From Oenanthe sinensis (Eukaryota > Streptophyta > Magnoliopsida > Apiales > Apiaceae), in assembly GCA_028671895.1 (NCBI GenBank), contig CM053809.1:5439501-5503500 (forward strand): a DNA stretch of 64,000 bases, written 5' to 3'. Position 1 is the first letter of the stretch; each line of letters begins with the position of its first letter. The notes beneath the pieces were generated by a model. The model saw nothing but the letters and a program-made list of their open reading frames with translations. It did no database searches and was not told the origin of the DNA. Positions 11,701-22,747 of the stretch are shown one piece after another. Made by a program: the position numbers and the translations under genes.

Positions 11701-12866
11701 TCTTTAGTCGAAGGAGTCCTGACATCTTTCTTGTATGTGGATGATCAATTCATCTCGAGAAGATCTGCGTCAGAGTTGTTCTTGCTAGCAACGAAAATTC
11801 AATATTCTCAAGCGGAGGAGCTTAGCATTCTGTATAGAGATCAGTTAATGCAGCTAGCAGAGAACAAGGGACCAGAATTCTCAGCGAATCCTGAGTTGTT
11901 CGGATGGTTGTTGATGGAAAGATGAAGAGGGTTAGTTTAGAAGAAAATGACCTAATGGCTCTATCGGTAGAATCCCTAAAGGTTGTCTGTAGGCAAATGA
12001 TGAGTAAGGGATTCACTTCTGACATTAAGGAGAAGTCAGTGGAGTTTATTGAAAGGGTCATATTTAAGATGAGCAATGAAATCTGGAAGTGTGATATTAT
12101 TGCTCCAAACCCTCTAGATAATGTAAAGATTGAGCCGGAGCTAATTGAAAGAAAATGGAACATTCTACAAGCTGTTAAGAATGTAGATGAAGCTCTGACT
12201 CTTCCTTCTGGATCACTGGAACAAGGAGAAATAAGGGAGGCAGTTGGTGTTCCAGGGAGAGATAGTGTATACTGGATACACTCATATGACGATGACACAG
12301 CTGATGCTTTGGCATTCATAGATGCAGACCAGAATCAAATTTTACTGCACATGAGCAGGAAATGGCTACTGCAGACTCAAGATGCCGCATTTCTGGAAAG
12401 AGTTTTAGAAGTGTTCAAATGGGGCGAAGTGGAAAATGAGAATGTGGATGAGAAGCAGAGACTTCTGAAGTACCTGTCCGAAGTAGTGGTGGAAAAGAAG
12501 CGGATGGAGCGAGATGCGGCTAGTATCCACAATACTAACCGTGTTAAGGGCTACCCCAAAATGATCTATTGTCAGTTCAAGGCTGATAAATCTCATTGGA
12601 AGTCACAGCTCATAATGAAAAATTTTGAGGACATCCCAAAGATCAGAACTACTCAGGAGGTGGACAAACTCAGAAGGCTTTTCAGGCATCCTTATCCAGA
12701 GCCCAGAAATCCTCTAGAAATGGAAGCGGTAAGTCTGTTGAATGCAAGGTGGAAGCAACTTCATGATCCAGTTTACAAGAAAGAACAGCAGAAGAAGGAA
12801 AGGCGCAGAAAGATGAAGGAGGAGAAGCGCCAAACTGAAGAAGCTAGGAAGAGGAGACGGAATTAG
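8719..12866 (+). pseudogene. RE1 ORF3 (so-called env-like third ORF), two stops and a frameshift
   Basis: Starts MAHQFSLAKNFF at an ATG conserved in RE9. Residues 1 to about 230 form an ordered domain (motifs FRFTLAGQEYQVTEEVFNRVLGFP, VEWNYFFEAI, SLARELDINYGRIILSEI) that resembles the putative-plant-transposon-protein type domain; an HMM search is needed. A Ser/Asp/Gln-rich middle follows with basic clusters (GVKRKAL, LIRKKAKF, RKRKGKA), then a helical C-terminal half ending in a very basic tail (KERRRKMKEEKRQ). In-frame TAG stops at 11029-11031 and 11299-11301, and a frameshift near 11904-11925, break the frame. No signal peptide or hydrophobic membrane segment is evident, so a viral envelope role is not supported by the sequence. 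Role unknown. Confidence 0.85.
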
Positions 12867-13265
12867 AACTAACGGTCAGAGTGGTGTGAACTTGAAGTTG
12901 GAAAAACTTCATATCTGTTGGTTGCTTTAACTCACTTGAGGAAAATTCATCTGATCACGGTATGCGAGATAGGCTAACTTACCATACTGTAACCGTGAAT
13001 CAGAGTGGATCCAATAAGGTGATATAAGTTTGACTGAAAGGTATGAAATAATCCAGGTGATAGGAATCCCTCAAATGATCTTTAATTCGAAGTTCGAATT
13101 TTCTCTCTAGCTTAAGTTTTATTTATTCTAGTTCTTTGAATTGTTTTCAAGTTTATTTTCAGTTGTAATTTAAACAAGACAGTAATGTTATTTATCTTTT
13201 TCTCGTCTCATTGTTTAGTTGAGTTATCCCTTGTTAATTTAAATGTCATTGTTAGACTATCAAAT
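12867..13265 (+). other. RE1 3' untranslated internal region
   Basis: Non-coding, AT-rich, between the ORF3 stop and the purine tract. It contains one AATTCGAAGTTCGAATTTTC palindrome-like stretch (about 13083-13102), related to the RE1 family word. No other feature seen. Confidence 0.6.
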
Positions 13266-13275
13266 AGGGGGAGAT
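13266..13275 (+). promoter_or_regulatory. Polypurine tract (RE1)
   Basis: AGGGGGAGAT immediately before the 3' LTR TG. It is the primer for plus-strand DNA synthesis and matches the PPT of RE5 and RE8. Confidence 0.9.
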
Positions 13276-13822
13276 TGAAAGGAAGAGTGTCTAAACTTGT
13301 AACACTATAACTTATGTAACTCAACTAAAAGAAAAGATACTTAACCGGAAGACAATCAAGAACATGAAGCCACAAGGAAATCAATGATAAATGAAGACAA
13401 GGTAATTGATACAATTCAACATGTTAACTATGATCAAATAAAGAAGAAACCGTTGAAAGAAGTTCAAGACAGAGCTGTTCATGCCTCAGTGATTTGTAAC
13501 TTAAAAGATTCAAGATCATATCTATCAGTATCAATAAGGCTAATTGATTTCAAATGAACAAGAAGGAAAGCAATAATTGGAAAGTCATATTATTAATTGA
13601 ATATGGTAATCTATTCAAGAAGCAGAAACACTATCAGGACTAGTCACTTATGAATCAGACCATTGCATCAAGTGTTAGGACATTGATAGCAAGTTTATGT
13701 CAGTAATAGAGATCCAGGTTCAAGAGCTTGTTGAAGAATATGGAAGACATAAGAAATCACAAGTTCAAGATGTTGCATAAAAGTTTCAAGATTGAAGCCC
13801 AGAATTTCTCTAAGTACAAAAT

Positions 13823-14107
13823 GTTCGAGATAGCCAAGTAGAACATTCCTATGTAGAAATTCTACTTAGACGTTCGAGATAGCTAAGTAGAACATTTCTA
13901 TGTAGAAATTCTACTTAGATGTTCGAGATAGCTAAGTAGAACATTCCTATGTAGAAATTCTACTTAGATGTTCGAGATAGCTAAGTAGAACATTCCTATG
14001 TAGAAATTCTACTTAGATGTTCGAGATAGCCAAGTAGAACATTCCTATGTAGAAATTCTACTTAGAAGTTCGAGATGACCAAGTAGAAATTCTCAAGTAG
14101 ATATTCT
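13823..14107 (+). repeat. 49-bp tandem array in U3 of the RE1 LTR
   Basis: The word GTTCGAG begins at 13823, 13872, 13921, 13970, 14019 and 14068, giving five almost identical 49-bp units plus a partial one. Each unit has ATGTTCGAGATAG, AAGTAGAACATTCC and GTAGAAATTCTACTTAG (itself an inverted repeat). It lies about 150-430 bases upstream of the TATA box, a position typical of enhancer repeats. Confidence 0.95.
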
Positions 14108-14489
14108 ACATGGAGGGCAGTTTCAACATGACACATGGCATCATCTAATTGGCAGATTTCCAAACTTTCAAGATAAGATAAGATTTATGTGGATATCATT
14201 GGGCCACGTATATCTTAGTCTTTGAAGTCTACAGGACATATATTACAAGTAGTATAAATAGAAGTACTTGTGTATTATTTTAAAGAGAGAGCAATATTTT
14301 CGAGATAAACACTTGTAAAAGAGAGAGAGTATATTCATAGAGCTTAGTATCATTTACTACCCTCTTTACTTCTGGTGTACTTTGTAATGAATGTTGTAGC
14401 AACCCTTTCAAGTTATATATAAGACATATATTCCTTGAATCATTGTGTTCATTTATTACATGGTATTTATTGCTTCTTAAATTCGAAAA

Positions 14490-14513
14490 GTTGTATTCAC
14501 CCCCCTCTACAAC
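14490..14513 (+). promoter_or_regulatory. U5 C-loop hairpin (RE1 LTR)
   Basis: Arms GTTGTA / TACAAC enclose the loop TTCACCCCCCTC. It ends 16 bases before the LTR end. This is a member of the family of hairpins described under findings. Confidence 0.7.
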
Positions 14514-14529
14514 ACATTTGGACCTAACA

Positions 14530-16325
14530 CAGCTTTATTATGGTAGGCTGTTTTGGAGATCTGAATTAAGTGGCCTTTTCCTCCACATTTTTTGCACTTG
14601 TTCTAGGGCATAACATATTTCTATAGTTTGCCTTTCCTTCCTTTATAATTAAGAGTTTTACTTCTTGTTGAAATTGAGACCAACTCCTTCTCTTTGTAAA
14701 GAAACATTAATGCTTTTCATCATGAACTTGAGACCATCATCTTCTTGAATAAATGTCCCCATTCATTTCCTTAGCTTTACAACTTCTAATTCTAGAGATT
14801 GAATCTTTTCAGCCTGCTGAGATGTATAGGTAGTAGGCTTTGCAGAATTTTCAGCAGGCTGTGAGGTTGTAGTAGTAGGCTGAGATGTTTCTTGTTCAAT
14901 AGGTTTCTTGAGTTTAAACTTTTCTAGGGATGTATTTTTGGCCTCAATCACTTCCTTCAATTCAGAGATTTCTTTACCAAAAGTTTGACTCCTTTTGTGT
15001 AATATTTTGTTGAAGGCTTCAAGATGTTCTACTTTGTTTTCAACTCTTTCATTTCAGCCTCATTCTTTATCTTCAATTAGAGTTTCCACTTTAGCCATCA
15101 AATCATGAACCATCTGCTTTAGTTAGGCATTCTTCTAAACTAGCTTGTTATTTTCTTATTTCACTGAATTATATTCCTCATGTGGAATATGCCTTGGTTC
15201 TTGCATAGTTAGTTGTTTCAAAACTATTATCAGAATCAATATGAAATTTAAATGAGTTTACCTCACTCTAATCAACCTTTGAATCACTTTCCACTAGCCC
15301 ATCTTCATTGTAGTTAGGCATAGAATCATCATCTTCTAATCCAATCAAGGCAAGATTTAACATCTCCTCACTAGTATCCTCACTAGAGTCAAAGTCATCA
15401 TCATCATTCAAAGTCAGTAAAGATTTTGACTTCTTTTTCCTGTCCTTAAAATCAGCAGGTTATTTTGCCTTGAGTTTGTAGCAGTCTTTATTATATTGAC
15501 CAAGCTTTCCATACTGAAAGCATGTTTATTCCCCTTTACCTTCTTTGGAGAACCTTTTGCATTTGGAGAAGCCTTTCTTCTCCATTTCGTATTTGTTCCT
15601 CTTTTCAATCATTCTCTTGATTTTTCTTGACATTACAGCAAGCTCCTCATCTGATTCTTCATCAGATTCTAGCTTGCTGTTTCCAGCATGGAGTGTCAGA
15701 TTCTTCATTTTGGGAGTTAGATCAGAAGAACCCTGAGATTTGTTAGCATTGATCTTTGCCTCAAACTGCTCTAATTCTGCAAATATATCAAGAGTGTCTG
15801 TGGTGTCAATGTTTGGTGAAGATTCCAAAGCAGTAACCTTTGGTTCATAAATCCATAAGACAACACTGATTATCTTCATGTTTATTTTTTCTTGAGGAAT
15901 AGATTTTCTAAGCTATTTTAGACTGTTCATGTTTATTTAGAATCACTCATTAGCTTGCACAACTTGACTTTTTTCAAAGACTTTGAGCCTTCATGACGTT
16001 GTTCCAAAGTATCCTAGATTTCTTTAGTTGATTTGCATGAAATGACCTTGTCACTTTTTGATATGCTAAGACCGGTAATGATGGTGTTCTTGGCTCTGTT
16101 GTTGTAGCTTAGTTTCATCAACTTGTCAGGAGTGAGTTCATAAATGTCTTTCTCTTTATCAACAATTTTCATGAACGTGAATGGACCCTTTTCAGTAACT
16201 TTCCATTCCATAGGCTCTCTTTCCAAGTGAGATCTCATTCGGTCTTTTCACCAGCTGTAGTTGTCAGAACCAAGTAGAAATGGTGGCCTGGTAGAAGAGT
16301 TTATTGTTGGATATGGATCAACCAT
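14530..16325 (-). pseudogene. gag: RE2 gag, decayed
   Basis: The N-terminal copia Gag pattern is clear from the ATG at 16325: RPPFLLGSDNYSW, then a premature TGA where the family has Trp, then LSYNNRAKNTIITGLS. Further in are an acidic ESDEESDEELAVMSRK segment (about 15640) and a degraded CCHC knuckle near 15510 (second Cys and the His changed to Tyr, in a shifted frame). A coiled-coil and Thr/Gln-rich stretch covers about 14760-14960, and a second damaged knuckle with CKKCGGKGH is near 14600. Several frameshifts and stops are present. It is clearly dead and older than RE1, which is inserted in it. Confidence 0.85.
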
Positions 16326-16367
16326 ATGATCTATACTTTCCTATTATAGAAAATGTAAGTATAGCCT

Positions 16368-16379
16368 GCTTTGATACCA
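16368..16379 (-). promoter_or_regulatory. Primer binding site (RE2)
   Basis: The minus strand reads TGGTATCAAAGC, complementary in type to the 3' end of initiator tRNA-Met, four bases inside the LTR end and 42 bases before the gag ATG. Confidence 0.85.
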
Positions 16380-16383
16380 AATA

Positions 16384-17636
16384 TGAATGCACCTAGAGGG
16401 GGTGAATAGGTGTTTGAGCTGACTATATCCAATTTTAAAATATTACCAATCCGTTATAACTAACTGTAATGTGGATAGTCTATTGTGCCTTATGAAACCG
16501 ACTTATTGTTTTCAATATGTAAATAATTATAGTAGGCTAGAATGAATGCAATGTGGAATAACAGATAAAATTAATATGTAAAGGACACACATGACGTTTA
16601 GCCAGGTTTGACCCCTATGTCTAATGGTCTACGTCCTGGTCACTTACCAACCTGGTAAGAGAATATATTATTAATCAATTATAAACCAATTAGAAGAGTA
16701 ATAATATATCTCCTTGTTCCCAATCACTACAATGGCTTGCTACAATCTCAGCAATCCTGAGCAAAATGATTCCAGCTTGCTATTATTCTCTGCCTTGCAA
16801 TCCTTTCTTGAACCTTCAATTCCTCGAGTCCCGCTCTTAAATCCTTCTTTTCCTCGAACCCTTTTCCTTGTAGAAACAATACAACTAAATCCAAAAGCTC
16901 CTTTATTCTATCACTTAGAACCCTTACCACTTAGCGATTATAAAAACACTTGAACGAATACAAGGGAAGAAAGTGTTTACAACTCAACCTATATTCTCTA
17001 AATATTAAATCTCCAATATAGAACTAATCTTAGATTTAGAGAAAGAAGAATAAAGCTTTTCAGAATATGAGTTGCAGAGTACTGGTTTGTCACTCACCAA
17101 ATGAAAGCTTTACCATGTTATATACTACAAGCATACAACGACTCTTTGAAATAAATCAGGATAAAAAAGATTGTTAATAACATAAAATATTTCAAAGGAA
17201 TAACTATGGGAGTAGATGTAAAATCGGATTTCAATTTGAATTTCTCCTATAATTATTCGTACGATATGAAAGTAGTTGTTGTAAAAGGAAAGAGAAATCA
17301 AATTAACTACTTCCTAAAGTTTTGGAAAACATTTTTAATAAAAAGATACGAGCTTAGAAATATATTAAAAACGTACTATGTTAGTGAATGTACAAGTAAA
17401 TTAATCCTACATTGAATATAAATATATTACGCAGAAATAGACAGAAAACTGTTCTCTGTAGGACTCTGTCTCCGCATGCTATTATGAAGATACCGCAGAC
17501 TGTTATGCTGTTAACTATATATCCTGCAAAACTTTATTAGAACATGCAAAGTAGCATGTTATAATAAGTTTAACAAGCATAGATAACAGATGTACATTCT
17601 TACAGGCATTCTAGATTTCTTAACTTGTGTGATCAT
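16384..17636 (-). repeat. RE2 5' LTR, right edge approximate
   Basis: The minus strand ends GGTGCATTCA next to the PBS. It probably begins TGATCACACAAG at about 17636. A TATATAA box is on the minus strand near 17120. The C-loop hairpin is at 16390-16412. Because only one LTR is in the window, the outer boundary could not be confirmed by comparison. Confidence 0.65.
16390..16412 (-). promoter_or_regulatory. U5 C-loop hairpin (RE2 LTR)
   Basis: On the minus strand, arms CACCTA / TAGGTG enclose the loop TTCACCCCCTC, six bases from the LTR end. The arms differ at several positions from those of other families but are perfectly complementary. Confidence 0.7.
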
Positions 17637-18081
17637 CAAAATCCTGAGGGTTACATAAATTCCTATCTATTAGCTGATAGTTTCCTTCTGTAACCCTCCT
17701 TCTTTTCCATAACATATCTACAATATCTTTCCCTTTATCTTCGAAGACTTTCCTTTACTGTCATCACCTTCCAAATTCAGCTTCAGCTTTATAGGCTCTA
17801 AAAAAAGTCAAACTCTGATGATCTACAGTCTCTGATAGTCTATAGACTCTTACAGACCCTGATTGCCTTCTAGAATCTGATTAACTCCCAGACTCTGGTT
17901 TTATTTCTTCTGAAAATCTTCTAAGTATAATCACCATTGATACCTGTACAGGGACTAACTAGACTCTGACAACTCATAGCTTGATCATAGATACACAAAT
18001 TTATCTTATCTTATTATAGATACAACTAACTATTCTCTGTTTTAGCATTTTGTACATCATCAAATAAACATATTCCTAACA
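17637..18081 (-). repeat. RE3 3' LTR fragment, RE7-like
   Basis: On the plus strand this matches the right half of the RE7 LTR: the shared stretch around TCTTCGAAGACTTTCC, the AGACTCTG-type words, and the end ATTTTGTACATCATC...CCTAACA. The left half of this LTR is missing because RE2 begins there. It is followed on the right by the purine tract, so it is the 3' LTR of a minus-strand element. Confidence 0.75.
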
Positions 18082-18091
18082 ATCTCCTCCT
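18082..18091 (-). promoter_or_regulatory. Polypurine tract (RE3)
   Basis: The minus strand reads GGAGGAGATT directly before the LTR, identical to the RE7 tract. Confidence 0.8.
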
Positions 18092-20370
18092 ATTTTTGCT
18101 TTATAACATTTAAGCATAAATCAAGGTTTGATGATGTCAAAACTAAACAATCTGAAACTTTTGATTTAGAACAATATGAATATTTACAGAAAAAAGAATT
18201 ACACTTAACTATCCTTTCAAAGGCTGAATTATTTCTCAAAAATGAATTCAACATATTTCCCTTAACAATTGCAAGAGCTTCTCCAACAAACTTCTTTAGT
18301 TTCTTCATTTCTTCTGTATCACACTTTATCTGATAGTAGGCTGCTCTCAAATCATTTGCACTACAGTCTTGACCTTTCAAGTCCTTGAGTAACAAAACAC
18401 TTGATTTCCCTTCCATAGGCAGAAATCTAAAGAAATGACCAATACCTTCTTCAAATTTGACTTCCTCTACTTCCAGAGGCATATTTTGATAATTCCCTTC
18501 AACATCAACATACTTCAGAGAAATTTTTTTCCATTTATTTGTTTGCCTGTATGTGCAGAGTTAGCTTCCTATCAATTTCAATCATCCAAGCCTTTGTCAC
18601 CTTTTCCTTCCTTTGGTCCACCTCAGCTGCTATAAATAGAATAAATTTGATATACTGAACCTCCTCAACCTTTTTGAAATAGATGAAGTTTTTATGACTT
18701 ATTTACCTCACTTCTCCTCCTTCCATGAAGTATACCAGCATCTCATATTTTTCTTTTTCAGTTATGTGTTACTCTTCTAGTAACCTCCTTTCCACTATAT
18801 TATAAACAATCTGAGTCGATACCACTTTGTTTAAATGTTTCTGGGTAATCTTATCAAACTGCTTATTTGTCAAAGAGTGAGGGTGTTTGGATAGATTTGT
18901 TGTCCTATCAATGTGAGATGCTGAGAAGCCTCTAAGTCCTTTGGTTTTCCTGGCTCTTAGTTGAAGATTTTGCTAACTACATTTCTAATATATGAGTTCC
19001 TTGTCCTCAGTTTATGAATCAGAGTCTTTCATTCTTTTATTCTTTCCAGAGTTTGATATAGACTCTGATGCTCCATGTCTAGTACCTGGATGATGTGGTT
19101 TGATAAATACACCATACTTCTTTTGTACATCACCAGGACCCTAAGGACCATGACCAACATCTCCTATTTCATCATCATCATCCTCCCTCTTCCTTTTAAC
19201 TCACTGTAGATCTTTGCAATTATCCTCCTTATTACTCCCAGAGGAACCTCCATCCTTCTTCTCCCCTTTTTGACATCATCACCACCTATGACTGCCAAAA
19301 AAATATTTTTTAAGATAGAAGAAATATTTGCCTAAGCAACAATGACAGAATCCACTTTGGCAGTGAGTAGACACTAAAGTTTGAAAAGTAGTCTTTTGGG
19401 CCTTGATTTCAATAATGGAATATTTAACAGAAGTATCCTTCTAAACTTGAAGAGAATGCAAAGCTTCAAACTTGGTTTTGAGTTTTGATGTGGTATTATC
19501 AACACTAGTTAACTTAATGTGAATACGAGAAATGTCTTTGACCATTTTATCCAATTATTCAACAATATTTTCTTTCTCATCCTAGATATCAGCTTCATCA
19601 GCTTTACTTTCCTGAATGAGAGAGACATCAGGGTCTTCATCAAGATAATCACCATGATCAGGCAAACAATTCTTCTTTCAAATGCCTTCAGCCTCTCAGA
19701 TTTATGGATTGCAAGAATGCATTCAAAAGTTTCCTTGTTCGGAATACAAATAGACTGTGATATTTCCCAATGCTGTGGAAATATTTGATCAAAATAATTG
19801 AAAGATGAATTCACTTCCTCTTTAACTTCAGAGGTAGAATAATCAGTAACATCAGCATCAACATGCTCATTTTTTATTACAGGAGGTGTAGACCTTGATT
19901 GTTGTGTAGACTCCGAAACGGCAAAAGGGACTATAGATCCTAGCTACTCCTTAGAGTGATCAGACTCTATAGACTCTAGAAGCCTATCCTGGATAGGCAT
20001 GATAAGGATTGGTACATATGGCTTCAATTCTGCAGTCTCACGTTGAATTTCATTGTTAACCACCAAGGCCTCCATGACTTTATTTGCTCTCCTTGCTAGA
20101 GAATCTACGAAATGCAGTTGTGGTCTCTGTGTGAATGATTTTTGAGCAGCTAGAGCCTCCTCCTTTTTGCCTATCTGAAAAATGAGAAAAATAAGTTTTC
20201 TCATATATCTCCTGCCTTAACTTATTTGACCAACTTTTAGGAAAATCTTGGTCCCAATAAATAAATCTAGATTCATGAATGAACCCTAATATCTCATTCT
20301 CACAATGAGGTTGGGCACCCACTTTCTCAATCTCACTGTGGCCTACTAAGACCTTATTTGAGTAAAACAA
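18090..20370 (-). pseudogene. RE3 ORF3, 3' half, decayed
   Basis: Homologous to the C-terminal half of RE7 ORF3: shared segments include KDLKGQDCSANDLRAAYYQIKC-type residues (about 18330) with KKLKKFVGEALAIV and NMLNSFL (about 18250), KSFTQRPQLHFVDSLARRA (about 20100) and the segment with SFIHFDQVFPQ-like text near 19790. Many stops and frameshifts lie between these islands (for example around 18500-19500). The normal stop after FEKIK is lost, so the frame reads on into the 3' region. This is an old copy of the RE7 family. The 5' part of the element is missing; the sequence changes at about 20370. Confidence 0.8.
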
Positions 20371-20472
20371 AAATACCTATTCTACGAATATTAATAAACT
20401 ATCTTTTCTTTGTGTCTTTTTCCATTTTGGGAAAGTTCTTCAATCTAGGAAAGACATCTTCAATTTGAGTCT
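20371..20472. other. Unassigned 102 bp between RE3 ORF3 and RE4 LTR
   Basis: AT-rich with no frame of note. It is probably a diverged piece of RE3 ORF3 or older flank. The last five bases (AGTCT) would be the RE4 target-site copy. Confidence 0.4.
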
Positions 20473-20496
20473 TGTTATTTCCCTTAAAGTAGAAAG

Positions 20497-20523
20497 TTTG
20501 TAGAAGGGGGGGTTGAATACAAA
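20497..20523 (-). promoter_or_regulatory. U5 C-loop hairpin (RE4 LTR)
   Basis: Minus-strand arms TTTGTA / TACAAA around the loop TTCAACCCCCCCTTC. Confidence 0.65.
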
Positions 20524-21119
20524 ATTTAAGAAATATGTAAATTTCTTGCGTATTTGAAGTTTGTAGACAAAGATTGAAGTGTTTTGAGGTGCAAAGTGAA
20601 GGAACTATTTAAGCTAGAATTAAAAACTAATATATTAAAAACAAAACAAGACAATTTAAAAATTACTAGTGGATTTGTTTTCGACTAGTGAATGTTTTGC
20701 TTTCAATTAACCTTGGTTAGAATAACCAAGTTGCTTACAAGTATGAAAATATGAACAAGGAAAAGCAATACAATTGTTTCTGATTTTTCTAAGCTTTTCT
20801 TGTTCTTGTTCTCTCTCACACTTTTGTTATAATGAACTACTAAACTATATATAGCAGTTGACTTCCTACATCTATTTTTCTATCGACTGATAAAATGCAA
20901 ATTGAAATTACATTTTACAATGTATTCACTAAAATAGATTGTAGCATCGTTTCACAGTCTCCTTTGCATTTGTCTTGTTCTAGAAATTTTTTTGTCTTGA
21001 TCTTTTCCTTGAAGACTGCGTGGCCTTGAAAGTCTTTACAATCCTGACAAGAATGTCTTCCATTGATTCAGTTTCTGCAAAGATCCCATTCCTTTTGTCT
21101 TTAATTAATTTAGGAAACC

Positions 21120-21520
21120 TTTATCAACTGATAATTGTTGTAAAGCTTATCAGTTGATCTTCTTTTGCTTATCCATCGATGGATAGGTTATCCATTGATC
21201 AATTGATGTATCGGTGGATAATTAGTTTATCTACCGACTCCTTATCCATTGACTGCCTTTATCCATTGATAGCCTTGATGTTTTCATCCGTTGATGGAAA
21301 TCCATATATTTGACCCTTGTTGACCTTTATCCATCGAACAGTGTCTTTATCCATTAATTTCAATATCTTTTGATCACTTCATTTGAGAGGATTCTGACTT
21401 AGAATATTTTCAATTTGTCATCCATTCTTCTCATCAGTTGAAGATCTTTCAATTGAAGTCAAATAGAAACATGAATCAACTGCTACACTCCATTTTATCA
21501 GTTGAATAATTATAACTGAT
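21120..21520 (-). repeat. Dispersed words TTATCCATCGAT / ATCAACTGATAA in RE4 U3
   Basis: At least eight imperfect copies of TTATCCATYGA and several of ATCAACTGATAA / TTATCAGTTGA lie irregularly over 400 bases. This is the RE4 counterpart of the family-specific LTR words. Confidence 0.7.
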
Positions 21521-21545
21521 AAATGGTTTCCTAGTGTTGGTCCCT

Positions 21546-21577
21546 GATATTGTAGAAGGGGGGTTGAATACAATATC
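21546..21577 (-). promoter_or_regulatory. U5 C-loop hairpin (RE5 LTR)
   Basis: Perfect 9-bp arms GATATTGTA / TACAATATC around TTCAACCCCCCTTC, 11 bases from the LTR end. Identical to RE8. Confidence 0.75.
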
Positions 21578-21899
21578 TATAAATCGTCGCGATATTGAGG
21601 ATTTAAACTTATTATTTTAAATAAACACGAAATAAAATTTTTAATGAAATACTGTTCAAGTAGAAGATATAAATTTAACTTAAAAAGTATTACAAAATTT
21701 ATCTGAGGATTAGAGTTTATAACTGATAAAATAATCTAGAACGAATTCAACATGAAGTGTTCGAGTTTAATCAATTATATTCAAACTTGCATGGAAATCT
21801 GTGAATATTACAATGCAGACAAATTTCTGAATTTGAACTGATTTTCTAACAACAGAAGTGAGAAGTGATCTCCTCATATTTATAGAGGTTGGAAAAGCT

Positions 21900-22110
21900 T
21901 AGCATTACTTTTCAGCATTACCTTTTTAATCTGAGAAATAAGCCTAGTATTACATTTGAAATTGCTGGGCATTACTTTTGAAAGTTCGGTATTACATTTT
22001 AGAAAGGTACTCAGTATTACTTTTTAAAGTAATTCGGTATTACTTTTTAAAGTAATTCGGTATTACTTTTTATAAAGTAATTTGAATTACATTAAAAGTA
22101 ATATTGACTT
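21900..22110 (-). repeat. Dispersed word GTAATACCGA in RE5 LTR
   Basis: Eight to nine copies of AAAGTAATACCGA or near variants on the minus strand, plus reverse-oriented ATTACTT. The corresponding RE8 words read AAGTCATACCGA and ATGACTT. Confidence 0.8.
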
Positions 22111-22734
22111 AATCTTTTATAGTAAATTAATTCTACTTTATTTAATTAAATAATTTTAAATTAAATTAAATTCAACTTGAATTAATTTAATTAAATAAAT
22201 TAAATAATTAACTTCCTTTTGATTAGTAGAATTAAAATACTATCTGACTTGTATGACTCTATAGTCAGCTTCACAGTCTTCTCGACTCTTCTTTGACTTT
22301 TATCTTGAAACCACTTTAGCTAAAATGAAGAATAAATATTTTATTGTTGACACACAAATGTACTGTCTGGTTCATTTATATCAAACCAATAAATATTCAC
22401 CATTCTTAACATTTAACGTTATGGCCTTCTGCTTTTCTGTCTTCCCTCTTCTGTTCTTTTTCTTCTGGAATCTTCATGTAGTAGCCACTTTAAAATCTTC
22501 TGTATCTTCTGAATTACTACTTTATTTAATTTTACTGACGCTTGAACAAATAAATGAACTTCTTCCAGTATTGAGTAGTAGCTTCAACTGAGTACTTCTG
22601 ATACTAGGATTCCGTGTGACTAGTTGACTGTCTTTGTCTTGATTCCTGTTTGATATTTATTATTTACTACTATTTCTTATCTGAGTTGAGTTGTCATCTA
22701 ATTATTACAAATAGGCCTAGTCATATGCCTTTCA

Positions 22735-22747
22735 ATCTCCCCCTATT
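22735..22747 (-). promoter_or_regulatory. Polypurine tract (RE5)
   Basis: The minus strand reads AAATAGGGGGAGATT directly before the LTR. Confidence 0.9.

Larger units (their letters stand above)
1..14529 (+). mobile_element. RE1: SIRE-type Ty1/copia retrotransposon, 5' end outside window
   Basis: Order seen on the plus strand: gag (broken by a solo LTR), pol, a repeat-rich spacer, a long ORF3, purine tract, 3' LTR. The third ORF after pol, the CCHC knuckle and the LTR end chemistry (TG...CA, C-rich motif near the 3' end) fit the SIRE/Maximus lineage. The 5' LTR, primer site and first part of gag lie left of the window. The bases right of the LTR belong to the gag of a minus-strand element (RE2), so RE1 inserted there. 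The TSD on this side should be CAGCT (14530-14534); the left copy is not visible. Confidence 0.93.
13276..14529 (+). repeat. RE1 3' LTR, 1254 bp
   Basis: Runs from TGAAAGGAAG to CCTAACA, directly after the PPT. A TATAAATA box is at 14253-14260, with a 49-bp tandem array upstream of it in U3 and a C-rich hairpin at 14490-14513 near the end. The right edge abuts RE2 gag. Divergence from the 5' LTR cannot be measured because that copy is outside the window. Confidence 0.92.
14530..17636 (-). mobile_element. RE2: 5' part of a minus-strand copia element, cut by RE1
   Basis: Reading on the minus strand: LTR (about 17636 to 16384), PBS (16379-16368), decayed gag (16325 to 14530), then the RE1 insertion. 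The rest of the element must lie left of the window. The right edge of the LTR is uncertain; sequence from about 17640 onward matches the RE7-type LTR of RE3, so RE2 seems to be inserted in that LTR. Confidence 0.75.
20473..21534 (-). repeat. RE4: minus-strand LTR fragment, cut by RE5
   Basis: The minus strand ends with the U5 hairpin and AGGGAAATAACA (plus start TGTTATTTCCC). A TATATATAG box on the minus strand is at about 20852. On the far side it stops where the RE5 LTR begins with TGTTGGTCCC, so RE5 seems to have inserted into it. It is rich in the words TTATCCATCGAT and ATCAACTGATAA (about 21120-21500). No internal region is present, so it cannot be told whether this was a full element or a solo LTR. 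Confidence 0.7.
21535..22734 (-). repeat. RE5 3' LTR, 1200 bp
   Basis: The minus strand runs from TGAAAGGCATATG to CAGGGACCAACA, with the same ends as the RE8 LTR. CTCTATAAATATGAGGAG is conserved around the minus-strand TATA box (21877-21884). The AT-rich segment with TTCAAGTTGAATT (about 22170) is also shared with RE8. Confidence 0.9.

Noticed and set aside
8719..12866. Retroviral envelope gene
   Set aside because: No signal peptide, membrane span or cleavage site visible; position after pol alone does not make it env.
17206..17415. 69-residue plus-strand ORF
   Set aside because: Inside the RE2 LTR, no homology seen with anything else in the window.
22325..22591. 88-residue hydrophobic ORF
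   Set aside because: Antisense within the RE5 LTR, T-rich composition gives Phe/Leu runs; not conserved in RE8.
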